Part shown: piece by piece, positions 1 to 9,403 of the stretch
Layout: each line of letters opens with the position of its first letter
Position numbering within the stretch: the first letter of the stretch is position 1
Source of the DNA: Macrostomum hystrix
Lineage: Eukaryota; Platyhelminthes; Macrostomidae
Direction: 5' to 3'
DNA: 64,000 bases
Assembly (NCBI GenBank): GCA_950097015.1
Contig: CATNEN010000039.1
Location: 15,222,501 to 15,286,500, forward strand
Translations under genes and position numbers: made by a program
Notes under the pieces: model-generated
The model's input: only the letters and a program-made list of their open reading frames with translations
Told to the model about the DNA's origin: nothing
The model's database searches: none

Positions 1-365
1 TAGTGTCTTGAATCTATATAGACTATAGACTAGCACATTTAATGGCTCAAAATATGATAGCTAAATATTCTTAATTTGGCCTAAATTGTTTGAATTAACA
101 AATTAGCTAAATAGTTTGGCAAAACTAACAGCCAAAAAAGTTAACTAATATAACAGTAGCAACTATATAGCTATAAAGGTACAACAAATTTCAAAATGAT
201 TTTAATGCAACCAAGTAAGTTAATTAATTTTTGGCTGTTAGTTTTGCTAAAGTATTTAGCTAATTTGTTAATTCAAACAATTTAGGCCAAATTAAGAATA
301 TTTAGCTATCATATTTTGAGCCATTAAATGTGCTAGTCTATAGTCTATATAGATTCAAGACACTA
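1..365. mobile_element. Foldback MITE with ~145 bp terminal inverted repeats
   Basis: The first ~147 bases and bases ~219-365 are near-perfect reverse complements, beginning TAGTGTCTTGAATC and ending GATTCAAGACACTA, around a ~70 bp A/T-rich loop. There is no coding capacity. This is the structure of a non-autonomous foldback/MITE-type DNA transposon. The left end coincides with the window edge, so target duplication and family cannot be judged. Confidence 0.75.
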
Positions 366-579
366 TTATATAGTATATATATGTGAAAATAAGACTTTTA
401 TAAACGAAGCTATATAAAAACAACGGAGCTTAATGTTGGGCATGCTGTACTAAGATTAACGGATTTGAACTTGCTCCAGATCAAAAGCAATAATTGATTA
501 TGTGCTGAAAAATGACTTTTTCCTATCTCCGCAGTGTATTTTTTCCAGGAAATCGGCCTTCTAAAAATTTACACGATCT

Positions 580-2045
580 TTGAGTTTCCCGTCCTGTTAT
601 ACTACAGTGGTCCTTGTCCAAATGTTGAAATGTCGAACACGATTTCTGGCCAGTTCTCTTACCTCCGAGGAACTACAGGCAGCCGAACACCTCTGGGTTG
701 GCTCTCTGCAGGCAAAGTCCTTTACTGCTGAGATTAAATGCATCACGTATCAAACTGCTAAGACACCGTTGCATCAGAATCTGCGCTTGTTTATAGACCA
801 GGATAACGTCCTACGCTGCACTGGACGTCTAGGAGAGTCCGATCTTTCGCCAGACCATAAGTCACCGATTCTGTGCCCGACAGACGACAACTTTCAACGG
901 CTGCTTATCAGACATGCTCACAGGAAAGTAGCATGTCATCGGCTGCCCACGGAGGGGTAACGGCCACATTGGTACAGATTCGCGAGAAGTATTGGATGCT
1001 GAAGGCGCGACAGTAGATCAAATCGGTGCTTAGGCGGCGTAACACATGCATTAGGTTGCAAGGTTTGCCATACAAAGTTCGACAGCAGTCTCAGTTACCG
1101 TCTTTTCGAATCGAGTCGCTCAGAGCATTTCAGCACGTTGGCCTCGACTACTGCGGTCCACTACTCTACCGCAGGGGGGAGGGTGACGGCCAGCACAAAG
1201 CCTATATTCTGCTATTCGTGTGTACCAGTACCAGAGCAGTCCACCTTGAAGTCGTGTCAGAATTGACCACTCAATCATTTCTACAAAGCCTTCGCCGTTT
1301 CTGTGCTCGCCGTGGAATACCCTCCATTATTTCCGACAACTTTAAGACGTTCCACGCTGCAGCGCGTCTGCTTGATACCCGACCAGCACCGCTACAGACT
1401 ACAGATGGTCAAGAGTTCCTGACAACCAAGAGAATCAGCTGGTCATTCATTCCAGAGAGAGCCCCATGGATGGGAGGGTTCTACGAGCGTCCAGTGGGCG
1501 TTGTGAAAGCAGCACTCAAGAAGACCATTGGCAAGGCATTCCTGACTCTGGAAGAATTATCGACAGTGGCGTGTGAGATGGAAGCTGTTGTCAACTCACG
1601 CCCGCTCGGCTTTGTCGCGTCCGAAGCTCATTCAGAAGTGATCACCCCGAGCCACTTCCTCGTGCTCAACCGGCTAACTAAAGATCCAGAGGCTACTTCT
1701 GAGACGTTGACAATATTGCCACTGCCAGAGAGATTGAGTCGAGTTCGGCAGACACTCAACAAATTCTGGCGAGAATTCAAGAATGAATACGTCCTAGCTC
1801 TGCGCGAGCGCTCCATTAGAGAAAGTCGAACGTCTACTCGCGAAGTCATGCTCGGTGACGTTGTGTTGGTCATGGACTCCGGCGTGCCGAGGCTGCAGTG
1901 GAAGTTAGCTGTTGTGGAAGCGGTTCACCATGGTCGAGATGGTTTGGCGAGATCATGTCTTCTCCGGTTAGCGAATCCACAGCGTCGTTTCTCATCACAT
2001 TTTCGTCGTCGGCCGGTTGCATTGCTGGTTCCTATTGAAGTCTAA
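580..2045 (+). pseudogene. BEL/Pao retrotransposon pol fragment (end of RNase H region plus integrase), decayed
   Basis: The first open stretch (580-960) reads like the BEL/Pao region before the integrase zinc finger, with motifs such as LTSEELQAAEHLW and LRCTGRLGESDL. A frame change near 955 and a TAG near 1013 break the finger region. The long open stretch 1026-2045 is a BEL-type integrase: HVGLDYCGPLLY (first Asp), ISDNFKTFHAAARLL (second Asp) and APWMGGFYERPVGVVKAAL (Glu), then the usual C-terminal part ending in FSSHFRRRPVALLVP. Gag, protease and reverse transcriptase are absent to the left, where a MITE and A/T-rich DNA are found. With at least two disabling changes this is a dead, 5'-truncated copy. 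Confidence 0.85.
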
Positions 2046-2564
2046 GCGCGCGCTGTCTCGCTCTTTCTCATCTTGTCTATCGCGTTTTTTTCCGTTCTTC
2101 GTTCATTTCCCTCTAGTGCTTCTTTTCCTGCGTGCCGCTCTTTGTTTTTATTAGGAAGCTCACGTTAGCGATCTTATATTCACGTCTATATTTATATTTG
2201 TTGTTATTCTGGTAAAGGCTCTTTAAACCGTGTCTCAATATTGCTTTTCAGTTTTCAGTGTCCTTTTTCTTGAGAGCTAAAAGTTTTCTCTTTTGGTGTT
2301 GGTTATACAGTATCCTATCCCGTTGCGCCTATTGGCTACACTATTATCTTGTTTCGTTTGTTCTGTGCACGGGTCCAAAACTTTCGCGGCTTCGACTCCT
2401 CCTGCGTAGGCTTGTACTATTCCATTCACTTAGTCTTTAAGCTGATAATCTCTACGTATGCTCCCGATGCTATGATTTCTCGAACAGTTACTTCACTCGC
2501 TCGTGTGCATTATCCCTTTCCTCTTTTGAGCCAGTGACTCGAGCATCGGTCACTGGCGGGGGAG
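2046..2564 (+). other. 3' untranslated part of the BEL/Pao element
   Basis: This pyrimidine-rich stretch lies between the integrase stop and the 3' LTR. It has no convincing ORF. It ends in a purine run (GGCGGGGGAG) that would be the polypurine tract just before the LTR. Confidence 0.5.
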
Positions 2565-2880
2565 TGTGGCGGAAAGTGCAAATTTCGATGTCTGTATTCT
2601 ACATTTACTTGTTATTTAATGTCTATTTTCTTCACTAATATTCAGCTTGAATTCTCAGACCATTATCTAATGTACGCTTATGTTTTCTTCGCTGCACCGC
2701 TCTAACTTACGTGCATGGACTCGTCTCGATCTCTCCCCTCCCAATGTGCGTGCGATTTCTCTCTTAATTTAAGCCTCTCAATTCAGTCCTCTGGACCCTT
2801 AATAAACGCAGGTGGTAAGGCGCAGGTGGAGAGAGTTTCACTGAACAGTCAAACCACACTTGTGACTTCATTCAACTACA
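2565..2880 (+). mobile_element. 3' LTR of the BEL/Pao element
   Basis: The segment starts TGTGGCGGAAAG directly after a polypurine run and ends AACTACA, giving the TG...CA ends of an LTR (316 bp). AATAAA at 2801-2806 is a plausible polyadenylation signal. The matching 5' LTR is not in the window. The right end abuts the minisatellite at 2881 without a gap. Confidence 0.6.
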
Positions 2881-4730
2881 GGGTTGTTGTTGCTGCTGCT
2901 GCTGATGTTTCTGTAATGGATGCTGATAGGGTTGTTGTTGCTGCTGCTGCTGATGTTTCTGTAATGGATGCTGATAGGGTTGTTGTTGCTGCTGCTGCTG
3001 ATGTTTCTGTAATGGATGCTGATAGGGTTGTTGTTGCTGCTGCTGCTGCTGTTTCTGAAATGGATGCTGATAGGGTTGTTGCTGCTGCTGCTGATGTTTC
3101 TGTAATGGATGCTGATAGGGTTGTTGTTGCTGCTGCTGTTTCTGAAATGGATGCTGATAGGGTTGTTGTTGCTGCTGCTGCTGATGTTTCTGTAATGGAT
3201 GCTGATAGGGTTGTTGTTGCTGCTGCTGCTGATGTTTCTGTAATGGATGCTGATAGGGTTGTTGTTGCTGCTGCTGCTGCTGTTTCTGAAATGGATGCTG
3301 ATAGGGTTGTTGCTGCTGCTGCTGATGTTTCTGTAATGGATGCTGATAGGGTTGTTGTTGCTGCTGCTGTTTCTGAAATGGATGCAGATAGGGTTGTAGT
3401 TGCTGCTGCTGCTGATGTTTCTGTAATGGATGCTGATAGGGTTGTTGTTGCTGCTGCTGTTTCTGAAATGGATGCTGATAAGGTTGTTGTTGCTGCTGCT
3501 GCTGTTTCTGTAATGGATGCTGATAGGGTTGTTGTTGCTGCTGCTGCTGATGTTTCTGTAATGGATGCTGATAGGGTTGTTGTTGCTGCTGCTGCTGATG
3601 TTTCTGTAATGGATGCTGATAGGGTTGTTGTTGCTGCTGCTGCTGCTGTTTCTGAAATGGATGCTGATAGGGTTGTTGCTGCTGCTGCTGATGTTTCTGT
3701 AATGGATGCTGATAGGGTTGTTGTTGCTGCTGCTGTTTCTGAAATGGATGCAGATAGGGTTGTAGTTGCTGCTGCTGCTGATGTTTCTGTAATGGATGCT
3801 GATAGGGTTGTTGTTGCTGCTGCTGTTTCTGAAATGGATGCTGATAAGGTTGTTGTTGCTGCTGCTGCTGTTTCTGTAATGGATGCTGATAGGGTTGTTG
3901 TTGCTGCTGCTGTTTCTGTAATGGATGCTGATAAGGTTGTTGTTGCTGCTGCTGCTGTTTCTGTAATGGATGCTGATAGGGTTGTTGTTGCTGCTGCTGT
4001 TTCTGTAATGGATGCTGATAGGGTTGTTGTTGCTGCTGCTGCTGTTTCTGTAATGGATGCTGATAGGGTTGTTGTTGCTGCTGCTGTTTCTGTAATGGAT
4101 GCTGATAGGGTTGTTGTTGCTGCTGCTGTTTCTGAAATGGATGCTGATAAGGTTGTTGTTGCTGCTGCTGCTGTTTCTGTAATGGATGCTGATAGGGTTG
4201 TTGTTGCTGCTGCTGTTTCTGTAATGGATGCTGATAAGGTTGTTGTTGCTGCTGCTGCTGTTTCTGTAATGGATGCTGATAGGGTTGTTGTTGCTGCTGC
4301 TGTTTCTGTAATGGATGCTGATAGGGTTGTTGTTGCTGCTGCTGCTGTTTCTGTAATGGATGCTGATAGGGTTGTTGTTGCTGCTGCTGTTTCTGTAATG
4401 GATGCTGATAGGGTTGTTGTTGCTGCTGCTGCTGTTTCTGTAATGGATGCTGATAGGGTTGTTGTTGCTGCTGCTGTTTCTGTAATGGATGCTGATAGGG
4501 TTGTTGTTGCTGCTGCTGCTGTTTCTGTAATGGATGCTGATAGGGTTGTTGTTGCTGCTGCTGTTTCTGTAATGGATGCTGATAGGGTTGTTGTTGCTGC
4601 TGCTGCTGCTGTTTCTGTAATGGATGCTGATAGGGTTGTTGCTGCTGCTGTTGCTGTTTCTGTAATGGATGCTGATAGGGTTGTTGTTGCTGCTGCTGTT
4701 TCTGTAATGGATGCTGATAGGGTTGTTGTT
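2881..4730. repeat. Minisatellite, ~42-51 bp units (GTTGTTGCTGCTG...GGATGCTGATAG)
   Basis: About 40 units of a G/T-rich repeat (consensus contains TGTAATGGATGCTGATAGGG). Unit lengths are all multiples of three, so both strands stay open over long distances: on the minus strand it reads as Gln-rich PYQHPLQK-type repeats, on the plus strand as an Ala/Val-rich string. The open frames follow from the repeat, and no start codon lies in the Gln frame. The array resumes at 9220 after LINE A. Confidence 0.9.
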
Positions 4731-7700
4731 TCTTTCTTTCTTTCTTCTTCAGACCGCGCCCAAGTCAGAACAGCGGTTCTGATAGGGGCGGGGGCGGCCA
4801 GCGCCCCATGCTCCGCAGGAGGGAAATGGCCTTGCCGGGCTGGCGCAGGAGCTCCTGGTGGTCTGTGCCAACCAGGGCAAGGCGCTTTGCGTCGCCCCGA
4901 GGGCAGTAGAATATGGCGTGTTGCGGCGTGTCCACGGCTCCGCAGTCGGCGCAGAGTTCGTGTTCCGCGAGGCCGAAGCGGTGCAGCGTCTCGCGGCAGA
5001 GGGTTGTCGCGTTCGCACGCAGTTGGTTAGCAAACACGGTTTCAGCACGGTTGCGAGCATCCCCGAAGGTCGGCCAGGTGGCGCTAGGGAGGCTGCGCGC
5101 GTCAAGCCTTTGCCGCTCTCGTCGAATGGCGGCTTTGGCCGTGTCCAGCGGGATGCCTACGTCGAATTGCTCGAGGAGTACCGCCTCGTTTGCCAGCCCG
5201 TCCGCGACCTCGTTGAGCTCGAGACCGCAGTGGGCTGGCACCCAGCACAGTTCGACCCTTCTCGAAGTGCGGAGGAGATGGTGCCAGCAGGAGCGGCCGA
5301 GATCTGTCCGCTGCAGCAGGGGGCCAGCTTGGAGGGCCTGCAGAGCGCTGAGGCTGTCCGAGTGCACTCGTGCAGTTGCCCCTAGCTCTGGCGGCAGGTC
5401 GGCGATGGTGGAGAGGGCCTCACGGAGGGCGCAGAGCTCGGCCTGGAAGCTGCTGCATAGTTGCCCCGCAGCGGTGCGGCGTATGAGGCTCTGGGTCCGG
5501 CTGATAACGACGGCGGCGCCCCCGCCCGGGCCGGTGCCGTCCCGCACCGATCCGTCGGTCCAGGCCTCGATGTCGGTCGGTTGGCGGTCTGCAAGGGCCC
5601 GACGCGCTGCCTCCGCCCGGGCCTCCGGTCCGTCGGACCGGGTGGCTGCTCTGGCGACGTCCAGGTCGAAGGTGACGTGGTCATTCCGGGCGTCCCAGGG
5701 TGCACACCCCAGCTGCGTGTCGATGCGAGGGAGGCCGTCCAGGACCTGGCATACGTCGAGCTCGGTGGCTGCGCGGCGCCAGCAGCCTCGGAATGGGCGC
5801 GTGAGGTCGCGCACGTCGACTAGGGCCCCCGACGTGTAGGCGGTAGTGTCCGCACCGCGCTCAGCTTGATTGCGGAGGTAGGCCTCATGGCAGCGGCTTT
5901 TAAGTCGGGGCTGGGTGTCGCGGCTAAGGCTGATGCGGGCTGGCGTATCGGCGGGGAGGCGTAGGACCCTCTCGCGCAGGCAGGCGGCCCTTTCGGTGAC
6001 CAGGTGGCTGAACGGCGTTAGGTCAGCCAGCTTGAGGACTGCTCTAGAATCCGATGGGAGGATGCAGCCCGTGATGGCCCGGGCGCAGGCCAGCTGCTGG
6101 CGCTCGATGGCGAGGCGTGTGGACGGCGCAGCGCCTGCAGCCCAGACTGCACATCCGTACTCAGCGACCGGGCGGATTGTGCTGACATACGCGGTGCGTA
6201 GGGTACGCATGTCTGCCCCGGTTGTGCGGTGGCTAATCGCGACCAGGGCTCGGCGGCGGCTGGCCATTCGGCTCTTGACGGCGGCTGCGTGTCGGCCGAA
6301 GGTGAGCTGATCGTCGAGCTTGACGCCCAGGAAGGTGGGGGCGTCTTCGAAGGCGAGGGGCGCGCCGTTAATACTGAGGTTTACACGCTTTTTCCCCCTG
6401 GTCTCACGTGCATCTAGGCTGAAAGTGCCATAGACGCATTTGCTTGTGCTCAGTACGACCTTCCAGGTGCGGCACCAGTCTGCCGCGGCGTCCAGGGCTG
6501 GCTGGAGGAGGCGAGCACAATCGTCGAGGCTGCGGGCGGTGGCCAGCAGAGCCGAGTCGTCGGCGAAAAGACTCGAAGCGCAAAGTGGGGCTGCCCGCGT
6601 GATGCAATCCTCGAGATCGTTAACAAAGGCGATCCACAGGAGCGGGGCAATCACGCTGCCTTGTGGGAGGCCCTCGCGGAAAATGCGTTCTTTGCTTATG
6701 CAGCGCCCCCAGCGGACCTGGGCCCGCCGGTCGGTCAGGAAACCGCGGATCCACCGGATGGTGCAGGTTGGGACGCCCAACCGGGCGAGTTTGGCGAGCA
6801 GGGCTTTGCGCCACACCTTATCGTAGGCGCACTTAAAGTCCAGCAGGCATAGGATCGCTCGGTGGGCTGGGTGGTGCTCCAGGGCGTCCAAGATGTCCTG
6901 GCAGACTCGGCCGATCTGCTCTTCCGTGGAGCGTCTTTGGCGGAAGCCTGCCTGGCTGTTGCATAGTAGATTGTTAGACTCCAGGAAGTGGCGCAGTCGC
7001 AGCATGACCATACGCTCCGCTACTTTGGCTACCGTGCTGGTTAGTGCAACGGGGCGGTAGGAGTCCGGCTTGTTGGCGTCCTTGCCGCGTTTTGGGATCG
7101 GGACAATGAGGCTGCGTCGCCACTGAGTTGGGCAGGCGCCTTCCAGCCACGACTTGTTGATGAGGTTGAGCGCTCTGTCTTGGGTAGATGGCGGCAGGTG
7201 CTTAAGCATGCTGTTGTGGATAGAGTCTTGGCCTGGTGATTTGCCGGGCTTGAGGGCCCGGAGTGCCGTTTGGAGCTCCACCAACGTGAAGGGTGCGCAC
7301 ATGCCTGCCCTTTGGCAGTGGCACTCGGCATGCGTGGCCGCGTGCGCCTCCCGGTTAATCGGGCGGTCCTGTGTGCTGCGTTCAACGCGTGATACGCTGC
7401 TGTACAGTTGGCAGAAGAGTTCTGCTTTTTCCAAGTCGGTCCGGGCTGGGCGGCTAGGCGGGTGTCCGCCTATTTGCGTCCGCTCGATGGCGACGCTTGA
7501 GCGTGGTGGTGGCCTGTCGCCGTACATGTTTCGGAGGAGTCCGAATAGGTCGCTGTTGACGTCGAGCTCTGCCGTCAGATCCTGCCAGGCGGTCTTTTTA
7601 GCCTCCCGGATGGTGCGGCGGTAGTGGGCTCTAGCGGTGCTGTAAGTTGCGATTTTGGCCTCGATTGGGTCTGATTCCGCGTCGAGGCGGGCACGCGCGC

Positions 7701-9219
7701 AGCTGCTTTTGGCGGCCTCGCAGTCCGCCGTCCAGAAAGGTTTGCGTGGGCCACGGCGGGCGCCGCGTGGGATGTTGTGTCCTGCGGCTCGCAGGATGTC
7801 GTGGCCGAGCTCGCTATGGAGCTGGTCGAGACCCGCAGTTTCACTGCGGGTTGCCGCCCTTTCGAGGTCCAGCTGTGTTAGTTCGTCCTTGAAAGCTGCC
7901 CAGTCTGCTTTGGCGAAGCTCCAGCGAGGGGCGCCGCGGCTCTGGCGGTTTCCGCTGGGGCGTAGCAGTGGGAAACTGATGGGCAGGTGGTCAGATCCGG
8001 CCTCCCCCTCAGTGCGCCAGTCGCTCGCGACAGTGCGGTGCATCGCGGCGGAGCACCAGGTGAGGTCCGGGGCGGATCGGCCCCCGGTGGCCGGGTTAGT
8101 CCTGGTGTGCTTGCCGTCGTTGGCGATGGTGAGCTGGTTGAGACCTGCCCAGGCCTCCAGGATCCGTCCGCGTTCATCTTCTTCTTGGTACGCGTCCCAG
8201 GTGCCGTGCCCGTTAAAGTCCCCTCCGATTACCGAACGGTGGTGCTGCGGGATCAGGTGGAGTGGCGGTTGCCAGTTGTCCTGGCGTTGGGCACTGGTTG
8301 GTGGCGCGTAGACCGACGAGAGCATGATGTCGTGGTCCTTTCTGGGCGATATGATGGTCGTGGCAATGTCAAGGAGGCCGCGGGAGCTATCGTCCGGTTT
8401 TGGTGTCTCTTGGCACGGGATATCGCAGCGGACCAGAATGAGGGTGCCCCCCCTCCCCGCGCCTGCGCCTGGTTGTTTGTTGCGGCGGGTGGCGGCTTGG
8501 CGTTCGGGCGCCGCTGCGGTCGCGGCTGCAAGGGCAACGACGGGCTGCTGCTGTGGCATTGGTGTAGGCCGTGTGGTCGGCCACGGCTCGTTGCGGCGGT
8601 TGCAGGCTGAGCGGCCTGAGCGGCAGCCTGCACACCACTCAGTGGCCCTGCCGTCCGGCCACCGAAGGCGGCACCGTGGGCGGGTTTGCTGGCGCCTGTG
8701 CACGGCTTCTGGGGCAATGCTTGACTGGTCTAACGGTAGTGGTTGGTCCGGTGTGGTGGCTGGCTGGAGCAGGTCCGGCTTGGGTAGGCCATCGCAGCGT
8801 GCGGCGACGCAGTACCCTTCCGGTGGGTGGTAGGTTTGCCCCGGCTTGAGCTTGGTTTCCTGCAGGAGAGCCGCTGCTGGTTTGTGACGGTGGAGCCACG
8901 CGGCCAACTCCGTGGAACGGGCTTTGATGCCGTTGCAGTTGAACTGCAGAACACGAAGTAGATGGCCGGGCTCCTCCCCGTCACTGGGTCGCTGGCGGCA
9001 GTGGGGGCGGCGGCGCCGTGGGCGGCGGCGGCTGGCTTGTGGCGCCTCGCCACCGCGAAGGCGCAGCACGAGGTGCAATTCGTCCCCCTCGGCAGGTAAT
9101 GTTAATGGAAGTGTCCGGTATTTGTTGCGGAGGCTTGTCTGAGTGGTAGAGCAATTAGTCATCTGGAGCTTGCTCCAGTTGTTCAGGGACCCGGCGTGAA
9201 CGGTGCTCCTTTGTCCCCA
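4731..9219 (-). mobile_element. LINE A, apparently complete non-LTR retrotransposon
   Basis: A minus-strand LINE lies between two copies of GGGTTGTTGTT (4720-4730 and 9220-9230), which fits an 11 bp target-site duplication within the minisatellite. Its 3' end is a short (GAAA)n tail (about 4731-4750). The 5' end begins CTGGGGACAAAGG. The duplication could also be chance, because the same string occurs in each repeat unit. Confidence 0.75.
4765..9162 (-). CDS. LINE A ORF: ubiquitin-tail / endonuclease / reverse transcriptase / RNase H / zinc knuckle polyprotein
   Basis: This intact 1465-residue protein would copy its own RNA into DNA at a nicked target. Residues 29-38 are LHLVLRLRGG, identical to ubiquitin's last ten residues, followed by an Arg-rich stretch. 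The AP-type endonuclease follows (FNCNGI, LLQETK, SVYAPP, GGDFNGH, SDHLPI), interrupted at about 125-235 by a Pro/Arg-rich insertion. The reverse transcriptase has GLPQGSVIAP and an FADD catalytic box near residue 864. RNase H (WTDGSVRDG, FQAELCALREAL, HSDSLSAL, WVPAHCG) starts near 1190. A Cys/His knuckle (CADCGAVDTPQHAIFYC) closes the protein. This domain order is typical of the I/R1 group of LINEs. No interruption is visible. No separate ORF1 lies upstream before the 5' junction. Confidence 0.9.
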   Translation of the reverse strand: MTNCSTTQTSLRNKYRTLPLTLPAEGDELHLVLRLRGGEAPQASRRRPRRRRPHCRQRPSDGEEPGHLLRVLQFNCNGIKARSTELAAWLHRHKPAAALLQETKLKPGQTYHPPEGYCVAARCDGLPKPDLLQPATTPDQPLPLDQSSIAPEAVHRRQQTRPRCRLRWPDGRATEWCAGCRSGRSACNRRNEPWPTTRPTPMPQQQPVVALAAATAAAPERQAATRRNKQPGAGAGRGGTLILVRCDIPCQETPKPDDSSRGLLDIATTIISPRKDHDIMLSSVYAPPTSAQRQDNWQPPLHLIPQHHRSVIGGDFNGHGTWDAYQEEDERGRILEAWAGLNQLTIANDGKHTRTNPATGGRSAPDLTWCSAAMHRTVASDWRTEGEAGSDHLPISFPLLRPSGNRQSRGAPRWSFAKADWAAFKDELTQLDLERAATRSETAGLDQLHSELGHDILRAAGHNIPRGARRGPRKPFWTADCEAAKSSCARARLDAESDPIEAKIATYSTARAHYRRTIREAKKTAWQDLTAELDVNSDLFGLLRNMYGDRPPPRSSVAIERTQIGGHPPSRPARTDLEKAELFCQLYSSVSRVERSTQDRPINREAHAATHAECHCQRAGMCAPFTLVELQTALRALKPGKSPGQDSIHNSMLKHLPPSTQDRALNLINKSWLEGACPTQWRRSLIVPIPKRGKDANKPDSYRPVALTSTVAKVAERMVMLRLRHFLESNNLLCNSQAGFRQRRSTEEQIGRVCQDILDALEHHPAHRAILCLLDFKCAYDKVWRKALLAKLARLGVPTCTIRWIRGFLTDRRAQVRWGRCISKERIFREGLPQGSVIAPLLWIAFVNDLEDCITRAAPLCASSLFADDSALLATARSLDDCARLLQPALDAAADWCRTWKVVLSTSKCVYGTFSLDARETRGKKRVNLSINGAPLAFEDAPTFLGVKLDDQLTFGRHAAAVKSRMASRRRALVAISHRTTGADMRTLRTAYVSTIRPVAEYGCAVWAAGAAPSTRLAIERQQLACARAITGCILPSDSRAVLKLADLTPFSHLVTERAACLRERVLRLPADTPARISLSRDTQPRLKSRCHEAYLRNQAERGADTTAYTSGALVDVRDLTRPFRGCWRRAATELDVCQVLDGLPRIDTQLGCAPWDARNDHVTFDLDVARAATRSDGPEARAEAARRALADRQPTDIEAWTDGSVRDGTGPGGGAAVVISRTQSLIRRTAAGQLCSSFQAELCALREALSTIADLPPELGATARVHSDSLSALQALQAGPLLQRTDLGRSCWHHLLRTSRRVELCWVPAHCGLELNEVADGLANEAVLLEQFDVGIPLDTAKAAIRRERQRLDARSLPSATWPTFGDARNRAETVFANQLRANATTLCRETLHRFGLAEHELCADCGAVDTPQHAIFYCPRGDAKRLALVGTDHQELLRQPGKAISLLRSMGRWPPPPLSEPLF

Positions 9220-9403
9220 GGGTTGTTGTTGCTGCTGCTGCTGTTTCTGTAATGGATGCTGATAGGGTTGTTGTTGCTGCTGCTGTTTCTGTAATGGATG
9301 CTGATAGGGTTGTTGTTGCTGCTGCTGCTGCTGTTTCTGTAATAGATGCTGATAGGGTTGTTGTTGCTGCTGCTGCTGTTGTTGTTGTTGTTGTTGTTGT
9401 TGC
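9220..9403. repeat. Continuation of the Gln-codon minisatellite
   Basis: The same ~42-48 bp units as at 2881-4730 resume directly at the 5' end of LINE A and grade into (GTT)n before LINE B's 3' end. Confidence 0.85.

Noticed and set aside
2715-5030. 771-codon open frame of Ala/Val/Met-Asp-Ala-Asp repeats
   Set aside because: It comes from a minisatellite whose unit length is a multiple of three; it begins in the BEL LTR and ends within LINE A's antisense strand.
4913-8833. Several plus-strand frames of 120-310 codons opposite LINE A
   Set aside because: Antisense shadows of a G/C-rich ORF with clear domains on the minus strand.
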